From: BM520 sp964474455
Lineage (GTDB): Bacteria > Bacteroidota > Bacteroidia > Bacteroidales > BM520
Assembly (NCBI GenBank): GCA_964474455.1
Contig: CAYYSU010000001.1
Coordinates: forward strand, 1-64,000
Direction: 5' to 3'
Length of the DNA stretch: 64,000 bases
Positions 1-8,803 of this stretch are shown piece by piece (position 1 is the first letter of the stretch; every line of letters starts with the position of its first letter). The notes beneath the pieces were generated by a model, which was not told where the DNA came from, did no database searches, and saw only the letters and a list, made by a program, of their open reading frames with translations. A program made the translations under genes and the position numbers.

Positions 1-362
1 ATAAGTTCATAGGGTGTCTCATTTAATCCATAGAAATCGAGTTCCTGATTTATAAAAAGATTATATATGGAAAAGTCAATCATGCTCACATCCATTTTAT
101 GTACAGTTATGGTTTTCTCTTTAGGTCGGATCGTGCACGTATCAGTTACTATCATTTCTGATTTTTCAGGGAAGTTAAAAATGTAATATATTGATCTGGT
201 GACTTTATTGTAGTACAACGAACCGGTCATAAGATTTTGTTTTCCGTCAAATCCGATCTCTTTTATGGAGAAGTCAGCCTGAAAACGAGAGTATATCTGC
301 GAAAAAGCCGGGGTAAGCGAAATTGCAAAAAGAGAAAATAGAAGAAAGTTTTTTTTATTCAT
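1..362 (-). CDS. LolA-like exported protein, 3' end cut by window edge
   Basis: An open frame begins with ATG at 362-360 and runs off the left edge, giving about 120 residues. It starts with a clear signal peptide (MNKKNFLLFSLFAISLTPAFS), so the product is exported. The mature part has alternating polar/hydrophobic strands of the type seen in periplasmic LolA-fold lipoprotein carriers of Bacteroidota (a stretch reading GSLYYNKVTRSIYYIFNFPE, then later TITVHKMD). The family normally has about 200 residues, so roughly the last 80 are missing here. It lies downstream of a small membrane-protein gene on the same strand but is separated from it by a terminator-like hairpin. The LolA assignment is inferred from pattern only; a generic hypothetical exported protein is the alternative. 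Confidence 0.55.
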   Translation of the reverse strand, partial: MNKKNFLLFSLFAISLTPAFSQIYSRFQADFSIKEIGFDGKQNLMTGSLYYNKVTRSIYYIFNFPEKSEMIVTDTCTIRPKEKTITVHKMDVSMIDFSIYNLFINQELDFYGLNETPYEL

Positions 363-369
363 CTATGTA

Positions 370-410
370 AATTAAAAAATAAGCCATAAAGCAGTAATAC
401 TCTATGGCTT
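370..410 (-). terminator. Rho-independent terminator after the small membrane-protein gene
   Basis: Arms 381-388 (AAGCCATA) and 403-410 (TATGGCTT) are perfectly complementary. Read on the minus strand, the stem is followed by a T-rich stretch (370-379). It lies directly after the stop of the 435-839 gene. Confidence 0.6.
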
Positions 411-434
411 TGTTATTAGTGAAATCAAATTCTT

Positions 435-839
435 CTATAAACTGTAAAAATAAATTGGACTGGTAATAGCGGAGAGCACTGACGCTGCTCCAACTCCTAT
501 CCAAAATGACAACTTGTTGTCTCTTGTTTCATTACTATTTATGGCTATGACGAAAAAACCTACCGGACAACAGAGGAAGCCCCAAAGGAAGCCCTCCCAC
601 ATGAATTCCATGCCTGAGTCCATGTTTGTGTTGAATGCGTAACCAGCCATATTAAAACCTTTGTCGGCAAGATCAATGTAGGTAACATTGTCGTTTGAGA
701 GTACGAAGTTCTCAAGTGTGGTAAGCTCCTGGAATTGTACTTCCAGAGCTGTTTCATCAAGATTAAACAGGTCACTATTACCGGCAAAAAGTGTTACCGT
801 AAATAATGACATAAAGAGTAATAGTGCTATTTTCTTCAT
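435..839 (-). CDS. Small exported/membrane protein, unknown function
   Basis: This encodes 134 residues. Residues 1-19 form a signal peptide ending in LFAG. The middle (about 20-75) is acidic and soluble. Two hydrophobic segments follow at about 83-99 (with a CCPVGFF motif) and 110-130, separated by a short polar hairpin (NSNETRDNK), so the C-terminal half probably sits in a membrane as a hairpin. I do not recognise the family with certainty; similar short proteins with a GFLxCxVG segment occur in Bacteroidota, but no function can be given. It has its own -7 box upstream and a terminator downstream, so it is likely a single-gene transcript. Confidence 0.6.
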   Translation of the reverse strand: MKKIALLLFMSLFTVTLFAGNSDLFNLDETALEVQFQELTTLENFVLSNDNVTYIDLADKGFNMAGYAFNTNMDSGMEFMWEGFLWGFLCCPVGFFVIAINSNETRDNKLSFWIGVGAASVLSAITSPIYFYSL

Positions 840-915
840 GTTTTTCTAATTATTGGACAATTGGTTAATATTAAAGATACCTGATTTCAAAAATAGATAA
901 AATATTTTTTTAATG

Positions 916-923
916 CAAATTTA
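916..923 (-). promoter_or_regulatory. Bacteroidota -7 box for the 435-839 gene
   Basis: The plus strand reads CAAATTTA, which is TAAATTTG on the minus strand and fits the TAnnTTTG consensus. It lies 77 bases upstream of the start. No clear -33 TTTG is visible. Confidence 0.35.
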
Positions 924-1047
924 AATCACAATCCGGAACGTGGTAACAGAAATTTTTTTCCCGATCATTAAATGTGTCGATTAGTGGCTTTTATGAGGTT
1001 ATGACCATAAGAGAGCGTTGTTGTAGGGAAAAGTTATACAGCATACA

Positions 1048-2259
1048 TTATTTAAGCATTGGCATAACCTGATCAAGTGATCCGTCAGTATTAGCAGGTT
1101 GCAGGTTCATGATTTCTGCAATTAATGAGTAAATAGAAACATTTTCAAACGTAGGCACAACAGTGTTTTCTTTAAATGCCGGGCCACAGGCATAGAAAAT
1201 AGCATGCATCTCTTTTTCTGCATTATCGTAGCCATGAGTTCCTTTACTGCTGTATCTGATTTTGTCATTATAAAAAATGCTCCAGTGGAGATTTGCAACA
1301 ACAACGATATCCTGGGTTCTGGGGTTCGTTCCGTAATGTAATCTTTCCGGTACCTCTGATGATTTCCATGCCTGAATATTATTATTGGAACCAAGAAGCT
1401 CCATAGCATCATCAATATACTCATCAACTACGTCAATACACATTATCGGGTTCCCACCGGTATACTCTATTACCATGGAATCGGGGAGGAGCTCATTAAG
1501 CTGAACAACTTTATCAAAGCTTATGGAAGACATACCATGATCTGAAGTGACAATCAGGTTTATTTTATCGTAAATGGGCAGTTTTTCAAGTTTCTCCAAT
1601 AAAACTCCCACGTATTTATCCAATTCAACAATTAAGCTATCTATGGCTTTGGATTCAGGACCTTCATTGTGGCCTGTGATGTCTGGTTCAGGGAAGTACC
1701 AGGTAATTAAATGCGGCCGTACCTCTTTGGGTTTTTGCAGCCATGCTATTACACTGTCAATTCTTTGATCATATGGGAAGGTGTGATCGTAAGGTTTCCA
1801 GTATGTGGGATGGAGGCCTTCCACATCGGAGCCCACCCAGAAATATGATCCGGAGGTTACTCCCTGTTTCTCTGCGGTAATCCAAATGGGTTCTCCGCCA
1901 TAAAAATACTCATCACATCGTGCTTCAGGGATGAGAATACCGTACTCCCTTCCGCTGGCCGGATCGATAAATGAATTCATTACAATACCGTGGTTGTCAG
2001 GATAAAGACCGGTGGCCATTGAGTAGTGATTGGGAAACGTCTTTGTTGGGAAAGATGGTTGTAGCGACTCTGCTTTTACCCCCATCCTTGCTATTTTGTC
2101 GAGGTTGGGTGTTTCGACACGGTCGGGGTAATCCCAGCGAAAGCCATCCATCGACAACATTACCACATATTTATCGTCTGTTTTTGCCTCTTTATTAGAA
2201 CAGGAGATGAAAAATACTAGTGAGAGTGCTACTAAGAGCATGGTAGAAATCTTCCTCAT
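1048..2259 (-). CDS. Nucleotide pyrophosphatase/phosphodiesterase-family lipoprotein
   Basis: This is a 403-residue member of the alkaline phosphatase superfamily, close to ectonucleotide pyrophosphatases/phosphodiesterases that hydrolyse nucleotide or phospho-diester bonds with two zinc ions. The start was set at the inner Met (MRKISTML...), because it gives a lipoprotein signal ending in FFISC with the lipidated Cys at residue 20, and because the promoter box lies just upstream. Metal and catalytic residues are visible: Asp38 in SMDGF, the nucleophile Thr74 in PTKTFPNHY, DITGH, TSDHGM, and GTHGY near the C-terminus. It probably acts at the periplasmic or outer face. It follows the Oar-like receptor gene on the same strand, but a terminator and a separate promoter lie between them. 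The substrate cannot be read from the sequence. Confidence 0.9.
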   Translation of the reverse strand: MRKISTMLLVALSLVFFISCSNKEAKTDDKYVVMLSMDGFRWDYPDRVETPNLDKIARMGVKAESLQPSFPTKTFPNHYSMATGLYPDNHGIVMNSFIDPASGREYGILIPEARCDEYFYGGEPIWITAEKQGVTSGSYFWVGSDVEGLHPTYWKPYDHTFPYDQRIDSVIAWLQKPKEVRPHLITWYFPEPDITGHNEGPESKAIDSLIVELDKYVGVLLEKLEKLPIYDKINLIVTSDHGMSSISFDKVVQLNELLPDSMVIEYTGGNPIMCIDVVDEYIDDAMELLGSNNNIQAWKSSEVPERLHYGTNPRTQDIVVVANLHWSIFYNDKIRYSSKGTHGYDNAEKEMHAIFYACGPAFKENTVVPTFENVSIYSLIAEIMNLQPANTDGSLDQVMPMLK

Positions 2260-2277
2260 GATATTTATTTTTTTTTG

Positions 2278-2285
2278 CAAAGATA
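2278..2285 (-). promoter_or_regulatory. -7 box for the phosphodiesterase gene
   Basis: CAAAGATA on the plus strand is TATCTTTG on the minus strand, a perfect TAnnTTTG. It lies 19 bases before the ATG at 2259, so the leader is very short, and it abuts the T-tract of the preceding terminator. Confidence 0.6.
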
Positions 2286-2319
2286 AAAAACAAAGGCTGC
2301 CCATATATGGCAGCCTTTG
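2286..2319 (-). terminator. Rho-independent terminator of the Oar-like receptor gene
   Basis: The 11-bp perfect arms CAAAGGCTGCC (2291-2301) and GGCAGCCTTTG (2309-2319) enclose a 7-base loop. On the minus strand they are followed by six T residues. It lies 22 bases past the receptor stop codon. Confidence 0.85.
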
Positions 2320-2340
2320 AAAATATGTCGTTGTTAACGA

Positions 2341-5300
2341 TTAGTTAAAGATATATCTTACACCAATCTGACCCTGCCAACGTGAGCTTGATAAGCCACT
2401 GTCGTCGATATTGAAAATATCATCGCGGGTTTCAGGACCGGTATAATTGAAAGTTGGAGTAGTTCCGTCATCATCCATACCTTTAAACTTAATAAGCTGA
2501 TAAGTACCATAAGCAACATAATACTTACGACCCCAGTCATTATTCAGAAGGTTGGTGAAGTTGAAGATGTCAAAAGTAAGCTGGAGGTCATGTTTTTTAC
2601 CACCTGCATTGATATAGAAATCCTGTACAAAACGGAAATCAACGATATTAGTGAAAGGAGAACGAACAGCATTTCTTTCACAATAGTCACCACGGTTTTC
2701 GTTGAGGTAAGGATCGCTTTCAATAAAGCCATTAAGAGCTTCCCATTGTGCTTCAGCAGTAACGTCACCATTAGCAACAAGCTTAATGTCATCCATAGTT
2801 TCAGGAATATAAACCAGGTTACCGGCGTTTTCGCCTTCACCGTTGAGATCACCATAGTCGTTATATACATATGCGTAACGTGAACCGGACTGTCCGTTAT
2901 AAACTAAACTGAAAGTCGAAGCCATGTGGTTAGCGTAATCAACACGATAAGATAGATAAGCAAGGATTCTGTGACCCAGGTCGAAGTCAGAATAGCTAAG
3001 ATCCAGGTTGTTAAGCCCGTTTACTGTCTCCATATATCTCCACTGTGAAGAGTTTTGTGAAGATGTACCATCGTTAATAGCCATTGATCTTCCAAAGGTA
3101 TAAGCTAAGTTAGCTGTAAAACCATTTTCGAAAGGTTTTTGCAGTTGTGCTGTTATGTTATAAGCATAACCTTCGTTGGTATTTGTTCCGTACATAACGC
3201 GAGTTAAGCGATCATCAAGTTTGTCGCTGCTATAGTGAGGACGGTTGTCAGCACCTGTGAGCTTGAAGTCAGGGTCAGGTGAGATGTTCAGGTTGTAATA
3301 GTTAACGTTGTTGAGAGTTTTTGTATAAAGGAACTCTAATGTACCCACCATGTTCCATGGGAGTTTCTGGTCAACAGCGAGGTTTGTTCTCCACACCTGT
3401 GGGAATTTGAAATCAGAAGCAAATACATCGATCTGTCCACTTGGAGAAGGATCTTCCTGGCCAAAATCAGCATTTGTGTACTGTTTGTCTGGATCCGGGT
3501 CAAAAATAATGTCAGTACCCCATTTAGACTTATAATATACACCACCAATACTAAAACCATTATTTGTATAAGCGCCACCGGGCCATACAAGCGGCAGACG
3601 TGAAGTAAAGATACCACTACCACCACGGAGTTGAAGACTCTCATCACCTGTTACATCCCAGTTGAAACCAACGCGGGGGTTGAACATGATCTGCGCACCC
3701 GGCATTTTGCCAAATGTAATGTTGTCAAGATCTACCTGATCACTATCTTTCCATGCATTTTCAATATCTACAAAAGTAGTCTCTTGAAGTTCATTAGCCT
3801 GGGCATCTGTAAGTGAGTTGTCAGGGAACATAGGAACATCGATACGCAGACCGTAAGTGAATTTGAAGTCATCATTAACCTGCCATTCATCCTGTCCATA
3901 TACGCCAACCTGCATAGTGTTGAATTCGGCAGCAGCAGCAGAGCCGTCTCTGTGGATGTCGCCGGGAATAAGTGAGTATCCTCTTTCATACTGAATAGCT
4001 GAAGCACCAGTCATGAAGTCATTAACATTTGCGAAACGATATTCACCAAATGATTTACGCATAAAGAGATTATATACATACTGATATTCGAAGTTAGCAC
4101 CTACAGTAACTGTATGTGAACCAAGGTAAAGAGAGAGGTTGTCAGTTACGTTGAAGATGTTTTGTTTGAGTTCGTTAGCTGAAGAATAAGATTCTGAACC
4201 GAAGTATATCGTTCCGTTCCCATCATAGATACTTACAGCAGGGAAAGGATCACCAAGTGGATCTCTGTCATCATGAACAGCACTGTAACTAAATGCAAGG
4301 TTGTTTGATTTGTTATCCCAGTTACTCTTGAGCTCAACAGCAGTAGTGTTAGCAGTACTAGGGAAGTATTGACCATTGTTATAGTAGCTGAGGCTGTATT
4401 TGCTGGAGCTGCTGGGGTTGGAAGCATTGTTCTGAGTGTAGCTGTGGCGAACCATCATCTTGTGAGTCTTATTGATGTTCCAGTCTATACGAGCAAAAAT
4501 CTTCTGGCTTTCGAGTTCGTCGATATTGTTTTCGAAGCCACCCATATCATACTTATACTCATCCTGTACAAAGTTTTCCAGAGCTGTTATCGTCGCGCGG
4601 TCAGAGTCTCCTGTATAATCGTCATAATTGAATGGGTTAGGAGTCTGGTCGTGTTGGAATTCAGCGTTCAGGAAGAAGAATACTTTATTCTTCACCAAAG
4701 GGCCACCAACGCTCACACCATAAGTATTGGCAGTAAATTCAGGAAGAGATGTTCTTTCAAAATCCTCATCTTCAGAATCAGTAGGAGTAAGTCCTGCTAG
4801 CGCTTCGTTACGGAAGAGATAATAAGCAGTACCTTTAATTTCGTTAGTACCTGATTTGGTAACGGCATTGATACCACCACCGGCGAAACCATTGTAACGA
4901 ACATCGAAAGGAGCAAGAACGATCTGTAGCTGGTCGATAACATCCATGGAGAATGGAGTACCACCGGTTTGGCCTCCGTTCTGACCGTTAGCTGCAAGAC
5001 CAAAGGCATCGTTATTAACAGTACCGTCAACCATGATGCTGTTGTAACGGTTGTTCATACCGGCAATAGAGAGAGCGCCAGCATCAGTCTTGTTAGCCTG
5101 AGGCGTCATAATTGCAAAGTCAAATATGTCGCGATTGATGGTAGGAATTTTTGAGATATCCTGCGCATTAACAACCTGCTCGGCACCAGTACGGTTACCA
5201 TCGATGATTCCATGAGACTGAGCCACGATTTCAACTTCTTCAAGCTGAGATGCTCTCTCAGAAAGCTTTACATTATTCTTCTGCATCTGACCCAGTTTTA

Positions 5301-5589
5301 GGTAGATGTTTTCGCTGACGTAATCCTGGTAACCAACGAAAGTGATCTTAGCTGTGTAAGGTCCACCTACGTTCATGTTCTGGATACGATAAAAACCATT
5401 GTCATCAGTAATGGTTGCATACTGTGTACCTGTTGGCTCGTGCGTTACGACAACAGTTGCGCCAGGAAGAGATCCATCATTGTTAGTCACACGACCATTA
5501 ATTCCGGACGTGGTCATTTGCGCAAATGATCCAACCGCAAACATCATAAGTGCTGCGATCATGACAAAAATTTTGTTAAAATTTCTCAT
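2341..5589 (-). CDS. Oar-like TonB-dependent outer-membrane receptor
   Basis: This encodes 1082 residues. It has a signal peptide (residues 1-23, ending VGSFAQ). A carboxypeptidase-regulatory-like beta-sandwich follows at about 28-110 (GINGRVTNNDGSLPGATV... GFYRI). A plug domain spans about 135-255, with a SIAGMNNRYNSIMVDG stretch and NAVTKSGTNE. The rest is a long beta-barrel ending in an aromatic C-terminus (GVRYIFN). The size and the plug fit the Oar family, larger than FecA/BtuB receptors. Members are outer-membrane beta-barrels energised by TonB; the ligand is unknown. No SusD partner follows, so this is not a typical glycan-uptake pair. A -7 box lies upstream and a strong terminator downstream, giving a monocistronic unit. 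Confidence 0.92.
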   Translation of the reverse strand: MRNFNKIFVMIAALMMFAVGSFAQMTTSGINGRVTNNDGSLPGATVVVTHEPTGTQYATITDDNGFYRIQNMNVGGPYTAKITFVGYQDYVSENIYLKLGQMQKNNVKLSERASQLEEVEIVAQSHGIIDGNRTGAEQVVNAQDISKIPTINRDIFDFAIMTPQANKTDAGALSIAGMNNRYNSIMVDGTVNNDAFGLAANGQNGGQTGGTPFSMDVIDQLQIVLAPFDVRYNGFAGGGINAVTKSGTNEIKGTAYYLFRNEALAGLTPTDSEDEDFERTSLPEFTANTYGVSVGGPLVKNKVFFFLNAEFQHDQTPNPFNYDDYTGDSDRATITALENFVQDEYKYDMGGFENNIDELESQKIFARIDWNINKTHKMMVRHSYTQNNASNPSSSSKYSLSYYNNGQYFPSTANTTAVELKSNWDNKSNNLAFSYSAVHDDRDPLGDPFPAVSIYDGNGTIYFGSESYSSANELKQNIFNVTDNLSLYLGSHTVTVGANFEYQYVYNLFMRKSFGEYRFANVNDFMTGASAIQYERGYSLIPGDIHRDGSAAAAEFNTMQVGVYGQDEWQVNDDFKFTYGLRIDVPMFPDNSLTDAQANELQETTFVDIENAWKDSDQVDLDNITFGKMPGAQIMFNPRVGFNWDVTGDESLQLRGGSGIFTSRLPLVWPGGAYTNNGFSIGGVYYKSKWGTDIIFDPDPDKQYTNADFGQEDPSPSGQIDVFASDFKFPQVWRTNLAVDQKLPWNMVGTLEFLYTKTLNNVNYYNLNISPDPDFKLTGADNRPHYSSDKLDDRLTRVMYGTNTNEGYAYNITAQLQKPFENGFTANLAYTFGRSMAINDGTSSQNSSQWRYMETVNGLNNLDLSYSDFDLGHRILAYLSYRVDYANHMASTFSLVYNGQSGSRYAYVYNDYGDLNGEGENAGNLVYIPETMDDIKLVANGDVTAEAQWEALNGFIESDPYLNENRGDYCERNAVRSPFTNIVDFRFVQDFYINAGGKKHDLQLTFDIFNFTNLLNNDWGRKYYVAYGTYQLIKFKGMDDDGTTPTFNYTGPETRDDIFNIDDSGLSSSRWQGQIGVRYIFN

Positions 5590-5805
5590 AAGCTTTTGAT
5601 TATTTGGTATACATTAATAGTGTTATTTTTAGTTCTATCTCACGAATATTAAAAATAGTAACTCTTTGATATTTGGTTATTAATATGCTGTTAAAGTTAT
5701 CATCATGTAAAAATTTGAAAACCTGATAGTTATCTTATATTGTTAACTCCTTAGTTCCTAAATGACAGTTTTGCGTATAAATATATTACCTCAAAAACAC
5801 AATTG

Positions 5806-5813
5806 CAAAATTA
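5806..5813 (-). promoter_or_regulatory. Candidate -7 box for the Oar-like receptor
   Basis: CAAAATTA on the plus strand gives TAATTTTG on the minus strand. It lies 217 bases upstream of the receptor start, implying a long leader. No good -33 box is seen, so this is tentative. Confidence 0.3.
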
Positions 5814-5858
5814 CTCTACCTTATGACTAAATCAATTATGAAAGCAATATTTTTGTTA

Positions 5859-6635
5859 TTAATTATTAACATTTCTTATGAGTCTTAAATTATGAGTATA
5901 GCTTTTGTTACTGAAAATACCCTGATGATCAATACGATCCACTTTTATTCTCTCTGAACAATGGATAATATGTCCGGGATCTATAATTATTCCCACATGA
6001 CTTATGTTTTCATTCTCTTCTCCAAAAAATGCAATATCGCCCTGTTTCGCCTCTTCAATAAAGTCCACTGAAGTACCATATTCAGCCTGTTGAAAGGCAT
6101 CTCGCGGCAATTCAACACCAGTCATTCGAAAAACTACCTGAACAAAACCACTGCAATCCATGCCATAGGGCGTTTTACCTCCCCACAGATATGGTGTGTT
6201 AAGAAATCGAAATGCATTTGCTATCAACATCTCTTTATTTAAAACGTATTTCTTGTCAAGAATAGCCCCACTCACTTTCCAGTGGTTATCAGAAATAGAA
6301 AACCCTCCATTTCTGCCATTAAATATTCGTGAACCCGGAGGAATAAGGCTGCTACACATCGATTCGTTATTGTTGATAACAGAAACCCAGTCGGCGGTGT
6401 GATGCGAACATTGTTGCATCACCTCTTCCGGCGTGGAGTAGGGTATCTCCAGGATATGTGATTTGAGAATGTAGCCTTCATAATGATCCGGATAGGTTGT
6501 GACTTTAGCCCAATCTCCCTTTACAGACTCTATCGTAAAAACTTCACCAAAAAGAAGTTGATTTATCATTTCAGATCTGTGATCCGGAGACTTTTTCTGG
6601 GCCGATGCCCCTGTGTTTACAATTCCTATTACCAT
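5859..6635 (-). CDS. NlpC/P60 (C40) cell-wall endopeptidase with SH3-like N-terminus
   Basis: This is a 258-residue cysteine peptidase of the gamma-D-glutamyl-diamino acid endopeptidase group, which cleaves peptidoglycan stem peptides. Residues 1-65 form a bacterial SH3-like domain (SEMINQLLFGEVF, then GYILKSHI). The C40 domain occupies about 130-258, with catalytic Cys161 in MDCSGF, His213 in ISHVGI and a third polar residue at His225. The usual Bacteroidota N-terminus of this group is present and no signal peptide is predicted, so it may be cytoplasmic and act on imported muropeptides; this location is inferred. It is divergent from the 7TM-HD gene, with overlapping promoters between them. 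Confidence 0.88.
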   Translation of the reverse strand: MVIGIVNTGASAQKKSPDHRSEMINQLLFGEVFTIESVKGDWAKVTTYPDHYEGYILKSHILEIPYSTPEEVMQQCSHHTADWVSVINNNESMCSSLIPPGSRIFNGRNGGFSISDNHWKVSGAILDKKYVLNKEMLIANAFRFLNTPYLWGGKTPYGMDCSGFVQVVFRMTGVELPRDAFQQAEYGTSVDFIEEAKQGDIAFFGEENENISHVGIIIDPGHIIHCSERIKVDRIDHQGIFSNKSYTHNLRLIRNVNN

Positions 6636-6677
6636 TGGTCAGAAGCCTTGTTTTGTTGTTGATAGTATTCTTTTCCG

Positions 6678-6685
6678 TACTTTTG
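6678..6685 (+). promoter_or_regulatory. -7 box for the 7TM-HD gene
   Basis: TACTTTTG fits TAnnTTTG, with a TTG-containing -33-like element ending at 6658 (spacing 19). It lies 46 bases upstream of the chosen ATG at 6731, which supports that start over the longer frame from 6605. Confidence 0.55.
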
Positions 6686-6699
6686 TGCTCATCAACATG

Positions 6700-6707
6700 C
6701 AAAGATA
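6700..6707 (-). promoter_or_regulatory. -7 box for the NlpC/P60 gene
   Basis: CAAAGATA on the plus strand is TATCTTTG on the minus strand. Its expected start point (about 6693) nearly coincides with that of the plus-strand promoter at 6678-6685, so the two divergent promoters overlap back to back. Confidence 0.55.
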
Positions 6708-6730
6708 ACTTTTTCAATAGTTTTGAGTAT

Positions 6731-8803
6731 ATGCAACATATAATAGAGTGGTTCAGTCGCAACGTTAGATTGATAAATCGTATCGTATGGTTTTTGTTTA
6801 GTATTGCTTTAATAGTAGTGCTCTTTCCACGCGAAGGGATGTTTAAATATGATTTTCAGCGAGGTAGACCCTGGCTTCATGAAGATTTGATAGCTCCTTA
6901 TGACTTCCCGGTTTATAAGACCGATGTAGAGTTGGATCTGGAAAAAAACGATATTTACTCAAATTTCACTCCTGTTTTTGAAGTTGATGAGGATAAATCT
7001 TCTGCGTCATTGAAACAATTTAATGATTCATTCTATAAAAAAGTGCAGCGAGCATATCCTTTCATGGATTCAATTACTGTTGTGGACTGGAATCGAAGAC
7101 TCTCATTTTATCTTGATAGCATTTTTAATGTAGGGATCATTGAGATGGCTCCTGTTATTGAAAATGACAATTTTTCCGGCAACGTATTACTAAAAAGTGG
7201 AAATGAAGCTGAGCTACGACTTTTTGATTCCTTTTTTACTATCACTACTGCCAGAGACCACATCTATGCCAACTTTTATGGTCGCGATAGTAGCGGCGTT
7301 TTTAATGCCTTGATGATCGAGACGCTTACTCAGAATATTGTTTATAAGGAAGAAGCTTCCGCACAGCTGCTGAACGACAAAATGTTGAACATTTCACCTA
7401 CGCGTGGTATGGTGCAGAAAGGAGAGAGAATTATTTCGCGTGGTGAACTGGTACGGGAACAAAATTTTCAGATATTAAGCTCTTTGAAAACGGAGAGTGA
7501 AAAGCAATCTGCCACTAGAACAGACAAGAGCTGGATTTTGTCAGGCCAAATATTGCTTGCAATTTTTTCAATGTTAGCGTTTATTCTTTTTCTGTATTTC
7601 TTTAGAAAAGATGTTTTTATGAACGGCCGGGACTTCATGCTTGTGTTGCTGACGATCCTTATTATGATAGTTATTACAAGCCTGGTGGTTAAGATGAATC
7701 CTGAATACCTGTTTATGCTGCCAATTTGTTTGGTGCCTGTTATTATCAGAATGTTTTATGACCATAACCTCGCCTTGTTTAGCCTTTTTATAGTGCTCGT
7801 TATTACCGGCTTTCTGGTTCCCAATAGTTTTGAGTTTATTTTTCTGCAGCTAGTTACTGGTATTATTACCATTATTACAATTGTTTCTCTCCAACGCAGA
7901 TCACAGTTCTTCCTTACTTCTCTTATTGTGATAATTACTTATTCTGTTATTTATCTGGCCCTACAGATGATACAGGATGTGGGATTTAAAGAACTTGATT
8001 ACAGAATATTTATACAGTTTTTAATAAATGGAATTTTGTTACTATTGTCATTTCCAATTATTTATTTGTATGAAAAAGTATTTAAAAAGGTGACAGATAT
8101 TACCCTTATGGAACTATCCGATACCAACAACAGGTTATTGAGGATGTTATCCAATGATGCTCCCGGTACATTTCAACACAGTATAATGGTTGCGAATCTT
8201 GCGGAAGAGGCTGTTCGTGCAATTGGTGGCAATCCTCTACTGGTACGCACGGGAGCTCTCTATCATGATATTGGAAAAATCGATAATCCTCAATATTTTA
8301 TCGAGAATCTGGTGGGAAGTGTTAGTCCGCATGATGAACTCAGCAATGAGGAGAGTGCCGCGATAATAAAGAGCCATGTACTTCATGGTATCGACAGAGC
8401 TCGCAGATATAATTTGCCGGATCAGATCATTGATTTTATTCGCACGCATCATGGTACCGGAAAGATTGGTTATTTCTATGCTATGGCTAAAATGGAAGAT
8501 ACCGAGGTGGTTCCTGACGAAAGAATATATACCTACCCCGGGCCGGAGCCATTTTCCAAAGAAACTTGTGTGCTTATGATGGCTGATGCGGTGGAAGCGG
8601 CGTCACGAACATTGAAAGCCCCTACCGATACGAGTATTAATGAATTGGTGGATAAGATTGTAAGTAAGCAAATTTCCCTTAAACAGTTTGAGAATGCTTC
8701 AATAACCTTTAAAGATATTACTACTGCAAAAGAGGTCATGAAAATTAAACTTAAGAATATGTATCATGTGCGAATCGATTACCCAGCCGAGGCATTGCGA
8801 TAG
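6731..8803 (+). CDS. 7TM-HD family (PgpH-like) cyclic-di-AMP phosphodiesterase
   Basis: This encodes 690 residues. The inner Met (MQHIIEWFSRN) was chosen, because the upstream frame overlaps the divergent gene and a promoter box lies between. One N-terminal membrane segment (about 20-38) is followed by an extracytoplasmic 7TMR-HDED domain (to about 260, including GERIISRGELV). About seven membrane helices span 266-453. The cytoplasmic HD domain lies at about 475-640, with FQHSIMVANLAEEA, LYHDIGKI, HVLHGIDRA and a second HH in RTHHGTG. Known PgpH-type members hydrolyse c-di-AMP; that activity is inferred here. Its 3' end overlaps the convergent WbqC gene by 25 bases. Confidence 0.88.
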   Translation: MQHIIEWFSRNVRLINRIVWFLFSIALIVVLFPREGMFKYDFQRGRPWLHEDLIAPYDFPVYKTDVELDLEKNDIYSNFTPVFEVDEDKSSASLKQFNDSFYKKVQRAYPFMDSITVVDWNRRLSFYLDSIFNVGIIEMAPVIENDNFSGNVLLKSGNEAELRLFDSFFTITTARDHIYANFYGRDSSGVFNALMIETLTQNIVYKEEASAQLLNDKMLNISPTRGMVQKGERIISRGELVREQNFQILSSLKTESEKQSATRTDKSWILSGQILLAIFSMLAFILFLYFFRKDVFMNGRDFMLVLLTILIMIVITSLVVKMNPEYLFMLPICLVPVIIRMFYDHNLALFSLFIVLVITGFLVPNSFEFIFLQLVTGIITIITIVSLQRRSQFFLTSLIVIITYSVIYLALQMIQDVGFKELDYRIFIQFLINGILLLLSFPIIYLYEKVFKKVTDITLMELSDTNNRLLRMLSNDAPGTFQHSIMVANLAEEAVRAIGGNPLLVRTGALYHDIGKIDNPQYFIENLVGSVSPHDELSNEESAAIIKSHVLHGIDRARRYNLPDQIIDFIRTHHGTGKIGYFYAMAKMEDTEVVPDERIYTYPGPEPFSKETCVLMMADAVEAASRTLKAPTDTSINELVDKIVSKQISLKQFENASITFKDITTAKEVMKIKLKNMYHVRIDYPAEALR

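Noticed and set aside
6605..6730. Extended N-terminus of the 7TM-HD gene
   Set aside because: It overlaps the divergent NlpC gene start and crosses both promoter boxes; the family begins near the inner Met.
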